Source: Sulfitobacter indolifex (GTDB lineage: Bacteria > Pseudomonadota > Alphaproteobacteria > Rhodobacterales > Rhodobacteraceae). From it: a stretch of 64,000 nt of DNA. The position numbers and the translations under genes are program-made. The stretch spans positions 1,674,001 through 1,738,000 of the forward strand of contig NZ_CP084951.1 in NCBI RefSeq assembly GCF_022788655.1. The letters are read 5' to 3'. Shown here piece by piece: positions 47,618 through 55,967 of this stretch (positions within the stretch are counted from its first letter, which is position 1; the number at the start of each line of letters is the position of its first letter). The notes below the pieces were generated by a model, which had not been told where the DNA came from, made no database searches, and saw nothing but the letters and a program-made list of their open reading frames with translations.

Positions 47618-48354
47618 AAATCCACCTTATCAATCCAAACTCGACTGTGGGGATGACCGACGCCATCGCCCGCACCGCCCGCGCGCATGCCGGGCCGGGG
47701 ATCGAGATCATGGCAGTCACAGCGCGCGGCACCCCGCCCAGCATCGAAGGCTACGCCGACGAGGCCCGCGCCGTGCCCGCCATGCTCGACGCCATTATCG
47801 CCGCAGAAGCACAGGGTGCCGTGGCCCATGTGATCGCCTGTTTCGACGATCCTGGCCTTGACGCCGCGCGCGCTGTGGCGATGGGGCCGGTGATCGGCCT
47901 GTGTGAAGCCGCGCTGATCGCGGCGGGCCGGATCGCCAAGCGCTTTTCGGTTGTCACAACCCTGCCCCGCGCCGTGCCGATCATCGAAGACCTTGGGGAT
48001 CGCTATGGCTGTGGCCGGGCGCTCTGCGCGGTGCATGCCGCCGATATCCCGGTGCTGGACCTTGAGTTCGCCCCCGTGCAAACACTGCCCCTAATTGCCC
48101 GCAAGATCCGCCAGTCGGTCGAAGAAGACCGCGCCGAGGCCGTGGTGCTGGGCTGCGCGGGCATGAGCGCACATCTGGAGCAATTGGGCCGCGACGCCGG
48201 GGTGCCGGTAATCGATGGCGTGGGCTTTGCCATCCGCATGGCCGCAGGCTTGGCCGCCACGGGGCTGTTGACCAGCAAGGCAGGTGCCTACGCCCTACCC
48301 CGCGTGAAGCAAGCCGCCGAAGCGCAGCCGCGCGTCGCCCCCCTGACACGATAG
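47614..48354 (+). CDS. Hydantoin-racemase-like Asp/Glu racemase superfamily protein
   Basis: The 246-residue protein has the two catalytic cysteines of the hydantoin racemase group: CFDDPGLDAARA (Cys about 71) and VVLGCAGMSAH (Cys about 173). The start reads INPNSTVGMTDAIART. These enzymes racemise 5-substituted hydantoins or related ring compounds, so hydantoinase-type chemistry is expected. The ATG overlaps the flavin-reductase stop by 4 nt. Confidence 0.85.
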   Translation: MKIHLINPNSTVGMTDAIARTARAHAGPGIEIMAVTARGTPPSIEGYADEARAVPAMLDAIIAAEAQGAVAHVIACFDDPGLDAARAVAMGPVIGLCEAALIAAGRIAKRFSVVTTLPRAVPIIEDLGDRYGCGRALCAVHAADIPVLDLEFAPVQTLPLIARKIRQSVEEDRAEAVVLGCAGMSAHLEQLGRDAGVPVIDGVGFAIRMAAGLAATGLLTSKAGAYALPRVKQAAEAQPRVAPLTR

Positions 48355-48366
48355 ACTGGACAAGCC

Positions 48367-49572
48367 ATGACCAAGCCACTGCTGCTGAAAAACCTGCGCC
48401 TGATGGGTGCCGCGAAAACAGACGTATTGATTGATGATGGGCGCATCGCCCGGATCGCCCCTGAACTCACGCCAACCGGCGATGTCACCGTCGAAGACTG
48501 CGGCGAGGCACTTGCGCTTCCCGGGCTGGTCGATGCCCACGCGCACCTCGACAAGACGCTCTGGGGCATGCCATGGCATCCGCACCAGCAGGGCAAAAGC
48601 CTACAGCAGATGATCGACACCGAGCGTCATCTGCGCCACGTGTTGGACATGGACGCGGAGCGCCAATCGTCGCGGCAGGTGGCACTGGCGCTGTCCAAAG
48701 GTACGACGGCGATCCGCAGTCATGTCGATATCGACACTGACCACGGGTTGAGCCTGTTTAAGGGGGTCGCGGCAACACGAGCGCGCTATGCCGAGGTGAT
48801 GCAGATCGAGATCGTCGCCTTCCCGCAATCGGGCATGATGATCCGTCCCGGCACGGTAGAACTGATGGACCAAGCCCTGCGCGACGGGGCCGAAATCGTC
48901 GGAGGGTTGGACCCCTGCGGCATTGACCGTGACCCCAAAGGGCAGCTTGATGCGGTCTTTGGGCTGGCCGAGAAACACGGCAAGCAGATCGACATTCACC
49001 TGCACGAACCGGGTGAAATGGGCGCATTCAGCCTTGAAATGATCCTCGACCGGACCGAGGCGCTGGCGATGCAGGGCAAAGTGACCGTGAGCCATGCATT
49101 CTGCCTTGGCATGAACGATCAGGCGCGGGTCGCCTCACTGCTGGACCGGATCGCCGCGTTGGACGTGTCGCTGGCCACCACGGCGCCCGCGTCGCGCCCG
49201 GTGCCTTCGGTCGCCGACTGCCGCGCGCGCGGCATCGCGATCTGCGCGGGCAATGACGGCATCCGCGACACTTGGACACCTTACGGCAACGCCTGCATGC
49301 TGGAACGCGCGATGCTTGTCGGCCTGCGCAACAATTTCCGCGCCGATGTTGAGGTCGCTTGGGCGCTCGACACCTGCACCACCGACGGAGCGCGAGTGAT
49401 GGGGCTTAAGGACTATGGTCTCACCGAAGGCAGCCGTGCCGATCTTGTGCTGGTGGATGTCGAAGCGCTGTCTGAGGCGATCACCCTGCGCCCCCCGCGC
49501 CGATTGGTCATTTCCGGCGGGCAGATCGTGGCCCGGAATGGGGAGACGGCAAGCGCATGGCAAACAGCATGA
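48367..49572 (+). CDS. Cytosine-deaminase-type amidohydrolase
   Basis: The 401-residue enzyme has LPGLVDAHAHLDKTLWG (HxH metal site, about residue 57), RSHVDIDTDHG, DIHLHEPG, VSHAFCLG and CAGNDGIRDTWTPYG, close to the CodA/N-isopropylammelide hydrolase group of ring deaminases and hydrolases. It lies 12 nt after the racemase. Substrate is not fixed by sequence. Confidence 0.85.
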   Translation: MTKPLLLKNLRLMGAAKTDVLIDDGRIARIAPELTPTGDVTVEDCGEALALPGLVDAHAHLDKTLWGMPWHPHQQGKSLQQMIDTERHLRHVLDMDAERQSSRQVALALSKGTTAIRSHVDIDTDHGLSLFKGVAATRARYAEVMQIEIVAFPQSGMMIRPGTVELMDQALRDGAEIVGGLDPCGIDRDPKGQLDAVFGLAEKHGKQIDIHLHEPGEMGAFSLEMILDRTEALAMQGKVTVSHAFCLGMNDQARVASLLDRIAALDVSLATTAPASRPVPSVADCRARGIAICAGNDGIRDTWTPYGNACMLERAMLVGLRNNFRADVEVAWALDTCTTDGARVMGLKDYGLTEGSRADLVLVDVEALSEAITLRPPRRLVISGGQIVARNGETASAWQTA

Positions 49573-51059
49573 AGCGCACCGCCCTGACCGCCGCTTGGGT
49601 GGTCGGCCATGCAGATGGCCAGCACTGCCTTTACCACAACGGTACAGTCGTCGTTGAAGGCGAAAAAGTACTGCACGTCGGCCATGACTTCGACGGCGAG
49701 GTGGCAGAAACCATAGACTTCGGCGAGGCGCTGATCGGGCCGGGATTTATCGACCTTGACGCGCTGGCCGACCTCGACACCACGGTGTTGGGCTATGATA
49801 ACCATCCGCCCGAGCTGAAGGGCCGGGTCTGGCCGCAAAGCTACATGCAAGCCGGGCCGCGCGAGATGTATACACCCGACGAACTGGCCTTTCAAAAACG
49901 CTATGCCTTCACCCGGTTGGTCCGCAACGGCATCACCACCGCCCTGCCCATTTCCTCGCTTTTCTACCGCGCTTGGGGGGAGACGGCGGAGGAGTTTGAC
50001 GCCGCGGCAGAGGCGGCGGCGGACCTCGGTCTGCGGGTCTACCTCGGCCCCGCCTATCGCAGCGGCAATCTGGTTGTCGATCAGAAACGGCAGATCGGCT
50101 TTCACTATGACGCGCCGCGCGGGATTGCGGGATTGTCAGAGGCCGAAGCCTTTATCGCCCGGCACGAGAACACCCACGGCGGGTTGATCCGCACCATGCT
50201 GGCCCCCGACCGGATTGAGACCTGCACGCCCGACCTCCTGCGCCGCAGCGGTGCAGCCGCCCGCGATCACGATGTGCCGATCCGTCTGCATTGCTGCCAA
50301 TCGCGGCTGGAATATGACTTGGTACTGCAACAGCATGGCAAAAGCCCGTTGGAATTGCTCCGCGATACCGCGTTCTTTGCGCCCGCCACGATCCTGCCGC
50401 ACGGGCTGTTTCTGTCAGGCATCAATGGGATCACCCATGAGGCGCCTGACCATGAAATTTTGATAAGCTCCGGCGCCGCACTGGCCCATTGCCCATTGGT
50501 GATGGCACGCGGGGGCAAAGTCCTGCACTCTTTCGCGCGCTTCCGCGATCTTGGGGTGACCATCGGCATGGGGACTGACACGCACCCTGCTGATATGATC
50601 CAGAACATGGCCCTTGGCGTGATGACCGCGCGGATTGCAGAGGGCAATCCGACCTGCGTCAGCGCCGCCGATTTCTACGACGCGGCGACCTTGGGAGGCG
50701 CGGCGGCGCTGAACCGGCCTGATCTGGGTCGGCTCGCACCGGGCTCTGCGGCAGACTTAAACGTGATCCGACTAGATTCCCCGGACATTGGCCAGCGCAT
50801 TGACCCGATACAAACCTTATTGCTCAACGGCTCAGGCCGGGATGTGTCGGACGTGATGATCGCCGGGCGTTTCGTTATGCGCGATGGCGCGATTCCGGGT
50901 GTGGATGAGGGTGCATTTCGCCGGCAGGCTCAGGCGCAATTCGATCGGATGGTTGCGCAATATCCTGATAGGACGTTGTTTCACCCGCCGGTAAAAGAGA
51001 TTTTTCCGACGAGTTATCCTCTGCGTGGTCATGCGCCTGCAATCAGGCGAGGTGGTTAA
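49557..51059 (+). CDS. Amidohydrolase-superfamily protein with altered HxH motif
   Basis: The 500-residue TIM-barrel protein opens with ALIGPGFIDLDALADLDTT, where most members have PGFIDxHxH; both His are replaced (Asp-Leu-Asp). Later metal-type positions remain: IRLHCCQS, ILPHGLFLSG and IGMGTDTHPADM. It may use a mononuclear site or have lost metal dependence. ATG 49557 has GGGGAG 10 nt upstream and overlaps the previous gene by 16 nt; ATG 49569 overlaps by 4 nt (ATGA). Last gene of the operon. Confidence 0.78.
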   Translation: MANSMKRTALTAAWVVGHADGQHCLYHNGTVVVEGEKVLHVGHDFDGEVAETIDFGEALIGPGFIDLDALADLDTTVLGYDNHPPELKGRVWPQSYMQAGPREMYTPDELAFQKRYAFTRLVRNGITTALPISSLFYRAWGETAEEFDAAAEAAADLGLRVYLGPAYRSGNLVVDQKRQIGFHYDAPRGIAGLSEAEAFIARHENTHGGLIRTMLAPDRIETCTPDLLRRSGAAARDHDVPIRLHCCQSRLEYDLVLQQHGKSPLELLRDTAFFAPATILPHGLFLSGINGITHEAPDHEILISSGAALAHCPLVMARGGKVLHSFARFRDLGVTIGMGTDTHPADMIQNMALGVMTARIAEGNPTCVSAADFYDAATLGGAAALNRPDLGRLAPGSAADLNVIRLDSPDIGQRIDPIQTLLLNGSGRDVSDVMIAGRFVMRDGAIPGVDEGAFRRQAQAQFDRMVAQYPDRTLFHPPVKEIFPTSYPLRGHAPAIRRGG

Positions 51060-51084
51060 GGGACTGAAAGGTCGTTCGTGATTT

Positions 51085-51120
51085 AACGAGCTGCTTTGGG
51101 CGGGGTTAAAGCGGCTCGTT
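51085..51120 (+). terminator. Terminator of the catabolic operon
   Basis: AACGAGCTGCTTT pairs with AAAGCGGCTCGTT (13 bp with one G-U) around a 10-nt GC-rich loop, followed by a short T run. It lies just before the convergent ankyrin gene and may work in both directions. Confidence 0.85.
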
Positions 51121-51132
51121 TTGACCCAAGGG

Positions 51133-51798
51133 TTATTTAAGAAGCATAACCATCTCTTCGTAACCACGCGCCTGTGCATGTTGAAGCGGGGTGACCCCGT
51201 CGCGATCGGGGATGGACTTATCGGCCCCTGCCTTGACGAGAATTTCCACTGTCTTGATGTGATCATGCCCGCCATCCCCCAGAACCACCGCCTCAATCAG
51301 GGCTGTCCATTCAAGGTTATTGACGTGATCGAGCGGCGCGCCCCCAGCGACGAGGCGGGCAACGACCTCGTGGTGGCCAAGATGCGCCGCAGCGATCAAA
51401 GCGGTGCCGTCGTAAACGCTGGTGACGAGATCCGGCTTGTTGCCCAATTCCATGGCAAGAGACACCAGCTCGGGGTCATTCGCCACTGCCGCGATCGTCA
51501 ATACATCGTAGGCGCGGTTTTCGAGGGCATTCATGTCTGCGCCGCCTGTCGCAAGCGCCGTAAGAGCGTCGTCATGCGAGGCAAAAGCAGCGATATGCGC
51601 TGGCGTACGCCCAGAGCGATCCCGCATGTTCGGATCCTCTCCTGCTGCGATCAAGCTTTCGATTTCTGCCACCCGCCCTTCGTGGGCCGCGAGATGCAAG
51701 CCGCGGTACGACGCAATGTCGGAGGCGGACGGAGCGGTTTGTGCAAAAGCTGCGGCACTCAGTGACAGTGCGGCCGCGATGATCAAAGAACGAAGCAT
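51133..51798 (-). CDS. Secreted ankyrin-repeat protein
   Basis: The 221-residue protein has a signal peptide (MLRSLIIAAALSLSAAAFAQ) and about five ankyrin repeats from residue 33 (LHLAAHEGRVAEIESLIAAG, RTPAHIAAFASHDDALTALA, TALIAAAHLGHHEVVARLVA, WTALIEAVVLG, VTPLQHAQARGYEEMVMLL). It probably binds a protein partner in the periplasm. No enzyme neighbour clarifies its role. Confidence 0.85.
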   Translation of the reverse strand: MLRSLIIAAALSLSAAAFAQTAPSASDIASYRGLHLAAHEGRVAEIESLIAAGEDPNMRDRSGRTPAHIAAFASHDDALTALATGGADMNALENRAYDVLTIAAVANDPELVSLAMELGNKPDLVTSVYDGTALIAAAHLGHHEVVARLVAGGAPLDHVNNLEWTALIEAVVLGDGGHDHIKTVEILVKAGADKSIPDRDGVTPLQHAQARGYEEMVMLLK

Positions 51799-51854
51799 AG
51801 GGGTCCCCTTTTGTTGCAGTGACCTGCCTCATCAAAAGGCGGGTCATGTTTGCT

Positions 51855-52006
51855 CTATTCGGCAGCGATGGCGTCAGATGGTGCGCCGCCGACACCGATG
51901 CCGCCAACCAATGCACCGCCAATCTCGATCGGCAGACCGCCCGCTTGAATGACCAGACGGCTGTCAATGTCGCGCAGGCCGCCGTTTTCAGGGTTCAGGT
52001 CCATGA
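51855..52006 (-). pseudogene. GlcG/HbpS-type haem-binding protein, C-terminal scrap
   Basis: Reading the minus strand from about 52004 gives MDLNPENGGLRDIDSRLVIQ, then AGGLPIEIGGALVGGIGVGG and APSDAIAAE before TAG at 51857-51855, the end of a GlcG/HbpS-family protein. The N-terminal two thirds are missing, and the fragment starts right at the stop of the globin-like gene. It is a deletion remnant. Confidence 0.75.
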
Positions 52007-52762
52007 TCAGATCATAAGAGCCTTTGCCACCAGCGACTGCTTGTCGGCATAATCTGACGCTTCAATGCCACGTTCTTTCAACGCAAGACGAATTTCGCCC
52101 TCGGTAAGGGAAGCGATGGCCTTTTCCGACATCTTCATGAAATCGATCCTATGCTTGAACGGCGGGTTTGTGTCACCGAAGAAGCTGCGGTTCTCGAATC
52201 CGAAGTCGTCTGCATACTTCGACATGAAGTGGCCGAGGAACGTGTTAACGCTGACCCTGACGCGCGGATCGTCAGTCAGCTCGTCCGTACTGTCTTCAAG
52301 TGTGTCCAGCATCAGTTCTGACCAACGCCCCGCTCCCTTGTCGTTCATCAATTGCATCGCGTTGTGGGTGTGGTGAAAGCTCAGACGGTATTCGGCACCG
52401 TGGTAATACGGGCCCCCGCCCATAACGTCGATCCACATGGCCGCCTGTGTGTTGACGTGATGACCAAGCGGTCCAACCCGCTCGAAAACCGATGTGAACC
52501 AGTTCTCATCCCTGAAAACGCGCTCATAGAAGTTTTCCACGATACTGACGATAGGGTCCACGCCAAGAACGGAAAAGAGCTGCCAGAACTGAATCGGCTT
52601 TGAGCGGCCTTCAGGCGCAGTCAACGACACGATGTCGGGAATGCGATACGCGTTCTTCGGCAACACGCCCTTGGTTATGGCCGACGCAATGTAGTCACGC
52701 TGCGTCTTCTCGGTCATATAGCCAAGCCGTGTCGGATGTCCCAACTGCATTGTATCTTTCAT
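52007..52762 (-). CDS. Truncated-haemoglobin-like protein with SAP-like C-terminus
   Basis: The 251-residue protein has a globin-like core (about 60-150): SIVENFYERVFRDENWFTSV, H101/H102, AAMWIDVMGGGPYYHGAEYR and FHHTHN with likely haem-binding His at about 130-131, as in group II truncated globins. The N-terminal 45 and C-terminal 60 residues are extra. The end, LTEGEIRLALKERGIEASDY, recalls a SAP-type helix-loop-helix. Role may be oxygen or NO handling, which is inference. The stop lies beside the GlcG/HbpS scrap. Confidence 0.7.
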   Translation of the reverse strand: MKDTMQLGHPTRLGYMTEKTQRDYIASAITKGVLPKNAYRIPDIVSLTAPEGRSKPIQFWQLFSVLGVDPIVSIVENFYERVFRDENWFTSVFERVGPLGHHVNTQAAMWIDVMGGGPYYHGAEYRLSFHHTHNAMQLMNDKGAGRWSELMLDTLEDSTDELTDDPRVRVSVNTFLGHFMSKYADDFGFENRSFFGDTNPPFKHRIDFMKMSEKAIASLTEGEIRLALKERGIEASDYADKQSLVAKALMI

Positions 52763-52867
52763 GGCGTCCTCCTTTCAGGACCGGTGACGCGATAGCGGTC
52801 ACAAGCGCGCAGTCGCACGGTGTTCAAAGTCAGTTTCAGCCAGTTTGTTGGCCGCGGTAGACGGATA

Positions 52868-53803
52868 TCAGTCGGGAAGCGGAATGAATTCATCCCGGTC
52901 ATCGGCAGGCAGGTCGAACAAACCCTCGCCCCAGCGGTTCGCACGCCACTCTTCTTTCGCGGCCTCGATCTTCTCCTTGCTGGAGGCCACAAAATTCCAC
53001 CACATATGACGCGGCCCGTTTAACGTGGCCCCGCCAAGCGCCATCAATCTGGCACCCTGCGCCCCCGCCGAGACAGTGATTTTGTCGCCCGGACGGAACA
53101 CCATCATTTGCCCGGCCTCGAATTCCTGCCCGGCGATGCTGACGGATCCTTGGGTGAGATAAAGGCCACGATCCTCGTGGTCATCGGGCAGCGGGAAACG
53201 CGCGCCTGCCTCTAGCGTGACGTCCAGATAAAACGTTTCGGAGAACATCGTCGCGGGTGCGCTTTCGCCGTAGGCCGTTCCAAGGATTAGCTTGGCGTTG
53301 ATGCCCTCGGCTTCGATTTCGGGGATCGCCTCCTTGCCGTGGTGTTCAAAGATCGGATCCATATCCTCATTTTCTTCCGGCAGGGCCATCCAGGTTTGGA
53401 TCCCGTAAAGAGAATGCGGCCCGCTGCGGCCCTCGTCCGACGTGCGCTCGGAATGGGTCACGCCCTTGCCGGCCACCATCCAGTTGAGCGCGCCGGGGCG
53501 GATGATCTGATCGGTGCCGATGCTGTCGCGGTGGTGAAAATCACCCTGATACAGGTATGTGACGGTGCCCAATCCGATATGGGGATGGGGGCGCACATCA
53601 ATCCCCTGCCCGGTAAGGAACTCGGCTGGTCCCGCCTGATCGAAAAAGATGAACGGACCGACCATTTGGCGTTTGGGTGCAGGTAGTGCACGCTTGACCT
53701 CGAAACCACCCAGATCGCGTGCGCGGGGAATAATTAGCGTTTCAATCGCGTCTACCCCGATTTCATCAGGGCAACCGGGGGTCAGTGCGGGGTTCCAGCT
53801 CAT
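52868..53803 (-). CDS. Pirin-family protein
   Basis: The 311-residue bicupin has the N-cupin metal site RPHPHIGLGTVTYLYQGDF with HHRDS, and GVTHSERT. Pirins can be quercetin dioxygenases or redox-linked regulators. It is divergent from the VOC-hydrolase fusion, with a perfect palindrome between the starts. Confidence 0.9.
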   Translation of the reverse strand: MSWNPALTPGCPDEIGVDAIETLIIPRARDLGGFEVKRALPAPKRQMVGPFIFFDQAGPAEFLTGQGIDVRPHPHIGLGTVTYLYQGDFHHRDSIGTDQIIRPGALNWMVAGKGVTHSERTSDEGRSGPHSLYGIQTWMALPEENEDMDPIFEHHGKEAIPEIEAEGINAKLILGTAYGESAPATMFSETFYLDVTLEAGARFPLPDDHEDRGLYLTQGSVSIAGQEFEAGQMMVFRPGDKITVSAGAQGARLMALGGATLNGPRHMWWNFVASSKEKIEAAKEEWRANRWGEGLFDLPADDRDEFIPLPD

Positions 53804-53865
53804 TGTATTCTCCTGTCTGTTGGGATCAAATATGGGATACTACCATGTCGCTTATAACCCACCAT

Positions 53866-53886
53866 GCGTTCTGCATGGCAGAACGC
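53866..53886. promoter_or_regulatory. Perfect palindrome between pirin and VOC-hydrolase genes
   Basis: Arms GCGTTCTGC (53866-53874) and GCAGAACGC (53878-53886) are exact inverse complements around ATG. Placed in a 187-nt divergent spacer, it is a likely operator for a dimeric regulator that controls both genes. Confidence 0.65.
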
Positions 53887-53990
53887 GGTGTTCATGGCGG
53901 TGGCCTACGGTCTTATGCGCGTTCACCCTATCTATGTCTTACGGTCGGCCAACTTTGGATATCGGCCTCCTATCAATCGAGGGCTTTGCA

Positions 53991-55532
53991 ATGACCACCG
54001 GAATTCACCACGTGACAGGCATCACGGCCAATGTTCAGGCGAACGTAGATTTCTACGCGGGCTTTCTTGGCTTGCGATTGGTGAAACGCACAGGCGGCTA
54101 CGAAGATGCTGAGCAATTGCACCTGTTCTACGGCGACGCCGCTGGGTCACCCGGTTCGCTTGTCAGTTTTTTGGTTTGGGAAAATGGCGGGCGGGGACGT
54201 GTCGGTCATGGTCAGGTTGCCGAGATCGGCTTTGCCGTGCCCACCGCCAGTATTGGTGACTGGATCACCCGCGCGATGGATGCGCGTGTGCAGGTCGAAG
54301 GACCAAAGCGCGAGTTTGGTGAAACGGTGCTTCGCCTGAAAGACCCCGACAATCTGACGATCAAGCTGGTCGGCTCCGACCGTCCGGCTGTCGCTCCGCT
54401 GCACGATCCGATTGCGCCGACGCGGCTTCATAGCGTGGCGGTCCTATCTGAAAAGCCAATCGAGACTGCAGAATTTCTAACCCGCTTCGGGTATCAGGAC
54501 GGGCCTGCCGAAGGCGCGGTCCAGCGGATGATCTCGGACAATGATGTGATCGACGTGCGCGATGCTGCGGGGTTCGTGCCCAGCGTCCCCGGTGCGGGTA
54601 TCCTCGATCACGTCGCGTTTCGCGCGCCTGATGCGGACGTGCTGCGCCAGATGCGGCTGAACCTGAAAGAGATCGACGGCATCACCAACGTCCATGATCG
54701 CAAGTATTTCCTGTCGCTTTATGTGCGCGAGCCTGCTGGGACGTTGATCGAATACGCCACCGACGCACCCGGCGTTACAGTTGACGAACCGCTGGTTCAA
54801 CTGGGGCAGACATTGTTCGTGCCTGAGCGGGATGCGGACCGGGCGCACGACCTGAAAGTGATGCTTCCACAGTTCGCTCTGCCGGGCGAGGAAAAGTTTC
54901 CCGTGCGTGATCTACCCTTTATCCACCGCTTTCATCGACCCGAAGACCCAGACGGCAGCACCATCATCTTGCTTCATGGCACAGGCGGCGACGAATCCGA
55001 CCTGATGCCGCTGGCGCACCGCATCAATCCGCGTTCCACCCTGCTGGGCGTGCGCGGACGTTCGACCGAAGAAGGCATCAACCGCTGGTTTCGCAGGTTC
55101 GATGCAGTGACCTATGATCAGGGTGACATTCGCGCGGAGGCCAAGGCTTTCGTCGCGTTCATCGACGGCGCGGTATCGGGCTACGGACTAGATGTCGATC
55201 GCTTGAGCTTCCTTGGCTATTCCAACGGCGCGAACCTTTTGGGCGCGGTCATGCAATTGCATTTCGGCGTGGTTCGTCAGGCGGTGCTGCTGCGGTCGGT
55301 TCAGGCTCTGGAGGAACCGGAAGAAGGCGATGCTACCGACACGCGGGTGCTGATGCTTAACGGCGCTGATGACCCGTTCGGACAAATGGCCCCCGCCCTG
55401 GAACAGGCGCTGCGCGCAAACGGCGCAAGATTGGAAAGTCGAACTCTCGCTGCTGGGCATGAGCTAACATCCGAAGACGTTGAAATAGCACAGGGTTGGT
55501 TGAGAAATACCCCTGCGTTCGCTTCTGACTGA
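53991..55532 (+). CDS. VOC dioxygenase-like protein fused to a carboxylesterase-type hydrolase
   Basis: The 513-residue protein joins two VOC modules (about 3-125 and 145-275, typical of ring-cleaving dioxygenases: GIHHVTGITANVQANVDFYAGF and ILDHVAFRAPDADVLRQM) to an alpha/beta hydrolase (about 315-510) with LLHGTGGDESDLMPLA, nucleophile FLGYSNGANLL, GADDPFG and AAGHELT. This resembles MhqO joined to MhqD, which act together on quinones in Bacillus. ATG 53991 has GAGGG upstream. Confidence 0.85.
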   Translation: MTTGIHHVTGITANVQANVDFYAGFLGLRLVKRTGGYEDAEQLHLFYGDAAGSPGSLVSFLVWENGGRGRVGHGQVAEIGFAVPTASIGDWITRAMDARVQVEGPKREFGETVLRLKDPDNLTIKLVGSDRPAVAPLHDPIAPTRLHSVAVLSEKPIETAEFLTRFGYQDGPAEGAVQRMISDNDVIDVRDAAGFVPSVPGAGILDHVAFRAPDADVLRQMRLNLKEIDGITNVHDRKYFLSLYVREPAGTLIEYATDAPGVTVDEPLVQLGQTLFVPERDADRAHDLKVMLPQFALPGEEKFPVRDLPFIHRFHRPEDPDGSTIILLHGTGGDESDLMPLAHRINPRSTLLGVRGRSTEEGINRWFRRFDAVTYDQGDIRAEAKAFVAFIDGAVSGYGLDVDRLSFLGYSNGANLLGAVMQLHFGVVRQAVLLRSVQALEEPEEGDATDTRVLMLNGADDPFGQMAPALEQALRANGARLESRTLAAGHELTSEDVEIAQGWLRNTPAFASD

Positions 55533-55616
55533 CACGGCATTCGCCAACCATCGGCTATGACCCACCTGCCAGTTGGCTATCCTTGCTGGATACGCCGATT
55601 GAGACAGGAGTCCTGC

Positions 55617-55937
55617 ATGACCGATTTGACCATTGAAAAGGAAGACCGTGTGGGCCGCCATGGACGCTACGTCGCCCGCATCCAAGGCATCGACGCCGAA
55701 GGCGAGATCACATTCACCCATCGCGGGCCGAAAACCATCAGCGCCGATCATACCGGCGTTCCCGATGACATGGCCGGTCACGGGGTGGCGAGGGCATTGC
55801 TCGATTTCATGCTCGCCGATGCCCGCGAAAGCGCTTTCCGCATCATTCCGATCTGTCCGTATGTGCGCAAACAATATGCCCGCCACCCGGAATGGGCCGA
55901 TCTGTTCACGACCGCACCGGGCGAAGACCCCTATTGA
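55617..55937 (+). CDS. YjdJ-like GNAT-family acetyltransferase-like protein
   Basis: The 106-residue protein has a compact GNAT-like fold: FTHRGPKTISADHTGVPDDMAGHGVARALLDFML resembles the acetyl-CoA loop, and AFRIIPICPYVRKQYARHPEWADLF is the typical end. Substrate unknown. AGGAG lies 6 nt upstream. It follows the fusion gene by about 85 nt. Confidence 0.78.
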   Translation: MTDLTIEKEDRVGRHGRYVARIQGIDAEGEITFTHRGPKTISADHTGVPDDMAGHGVARALLDFMLADARESAFRIIPICPYVRKQYARHPEWADLFTTAPGEDPY

Positions 55938-55967
55938 GAACACTAGTGAGGCTGTTAATGTCAGGGC

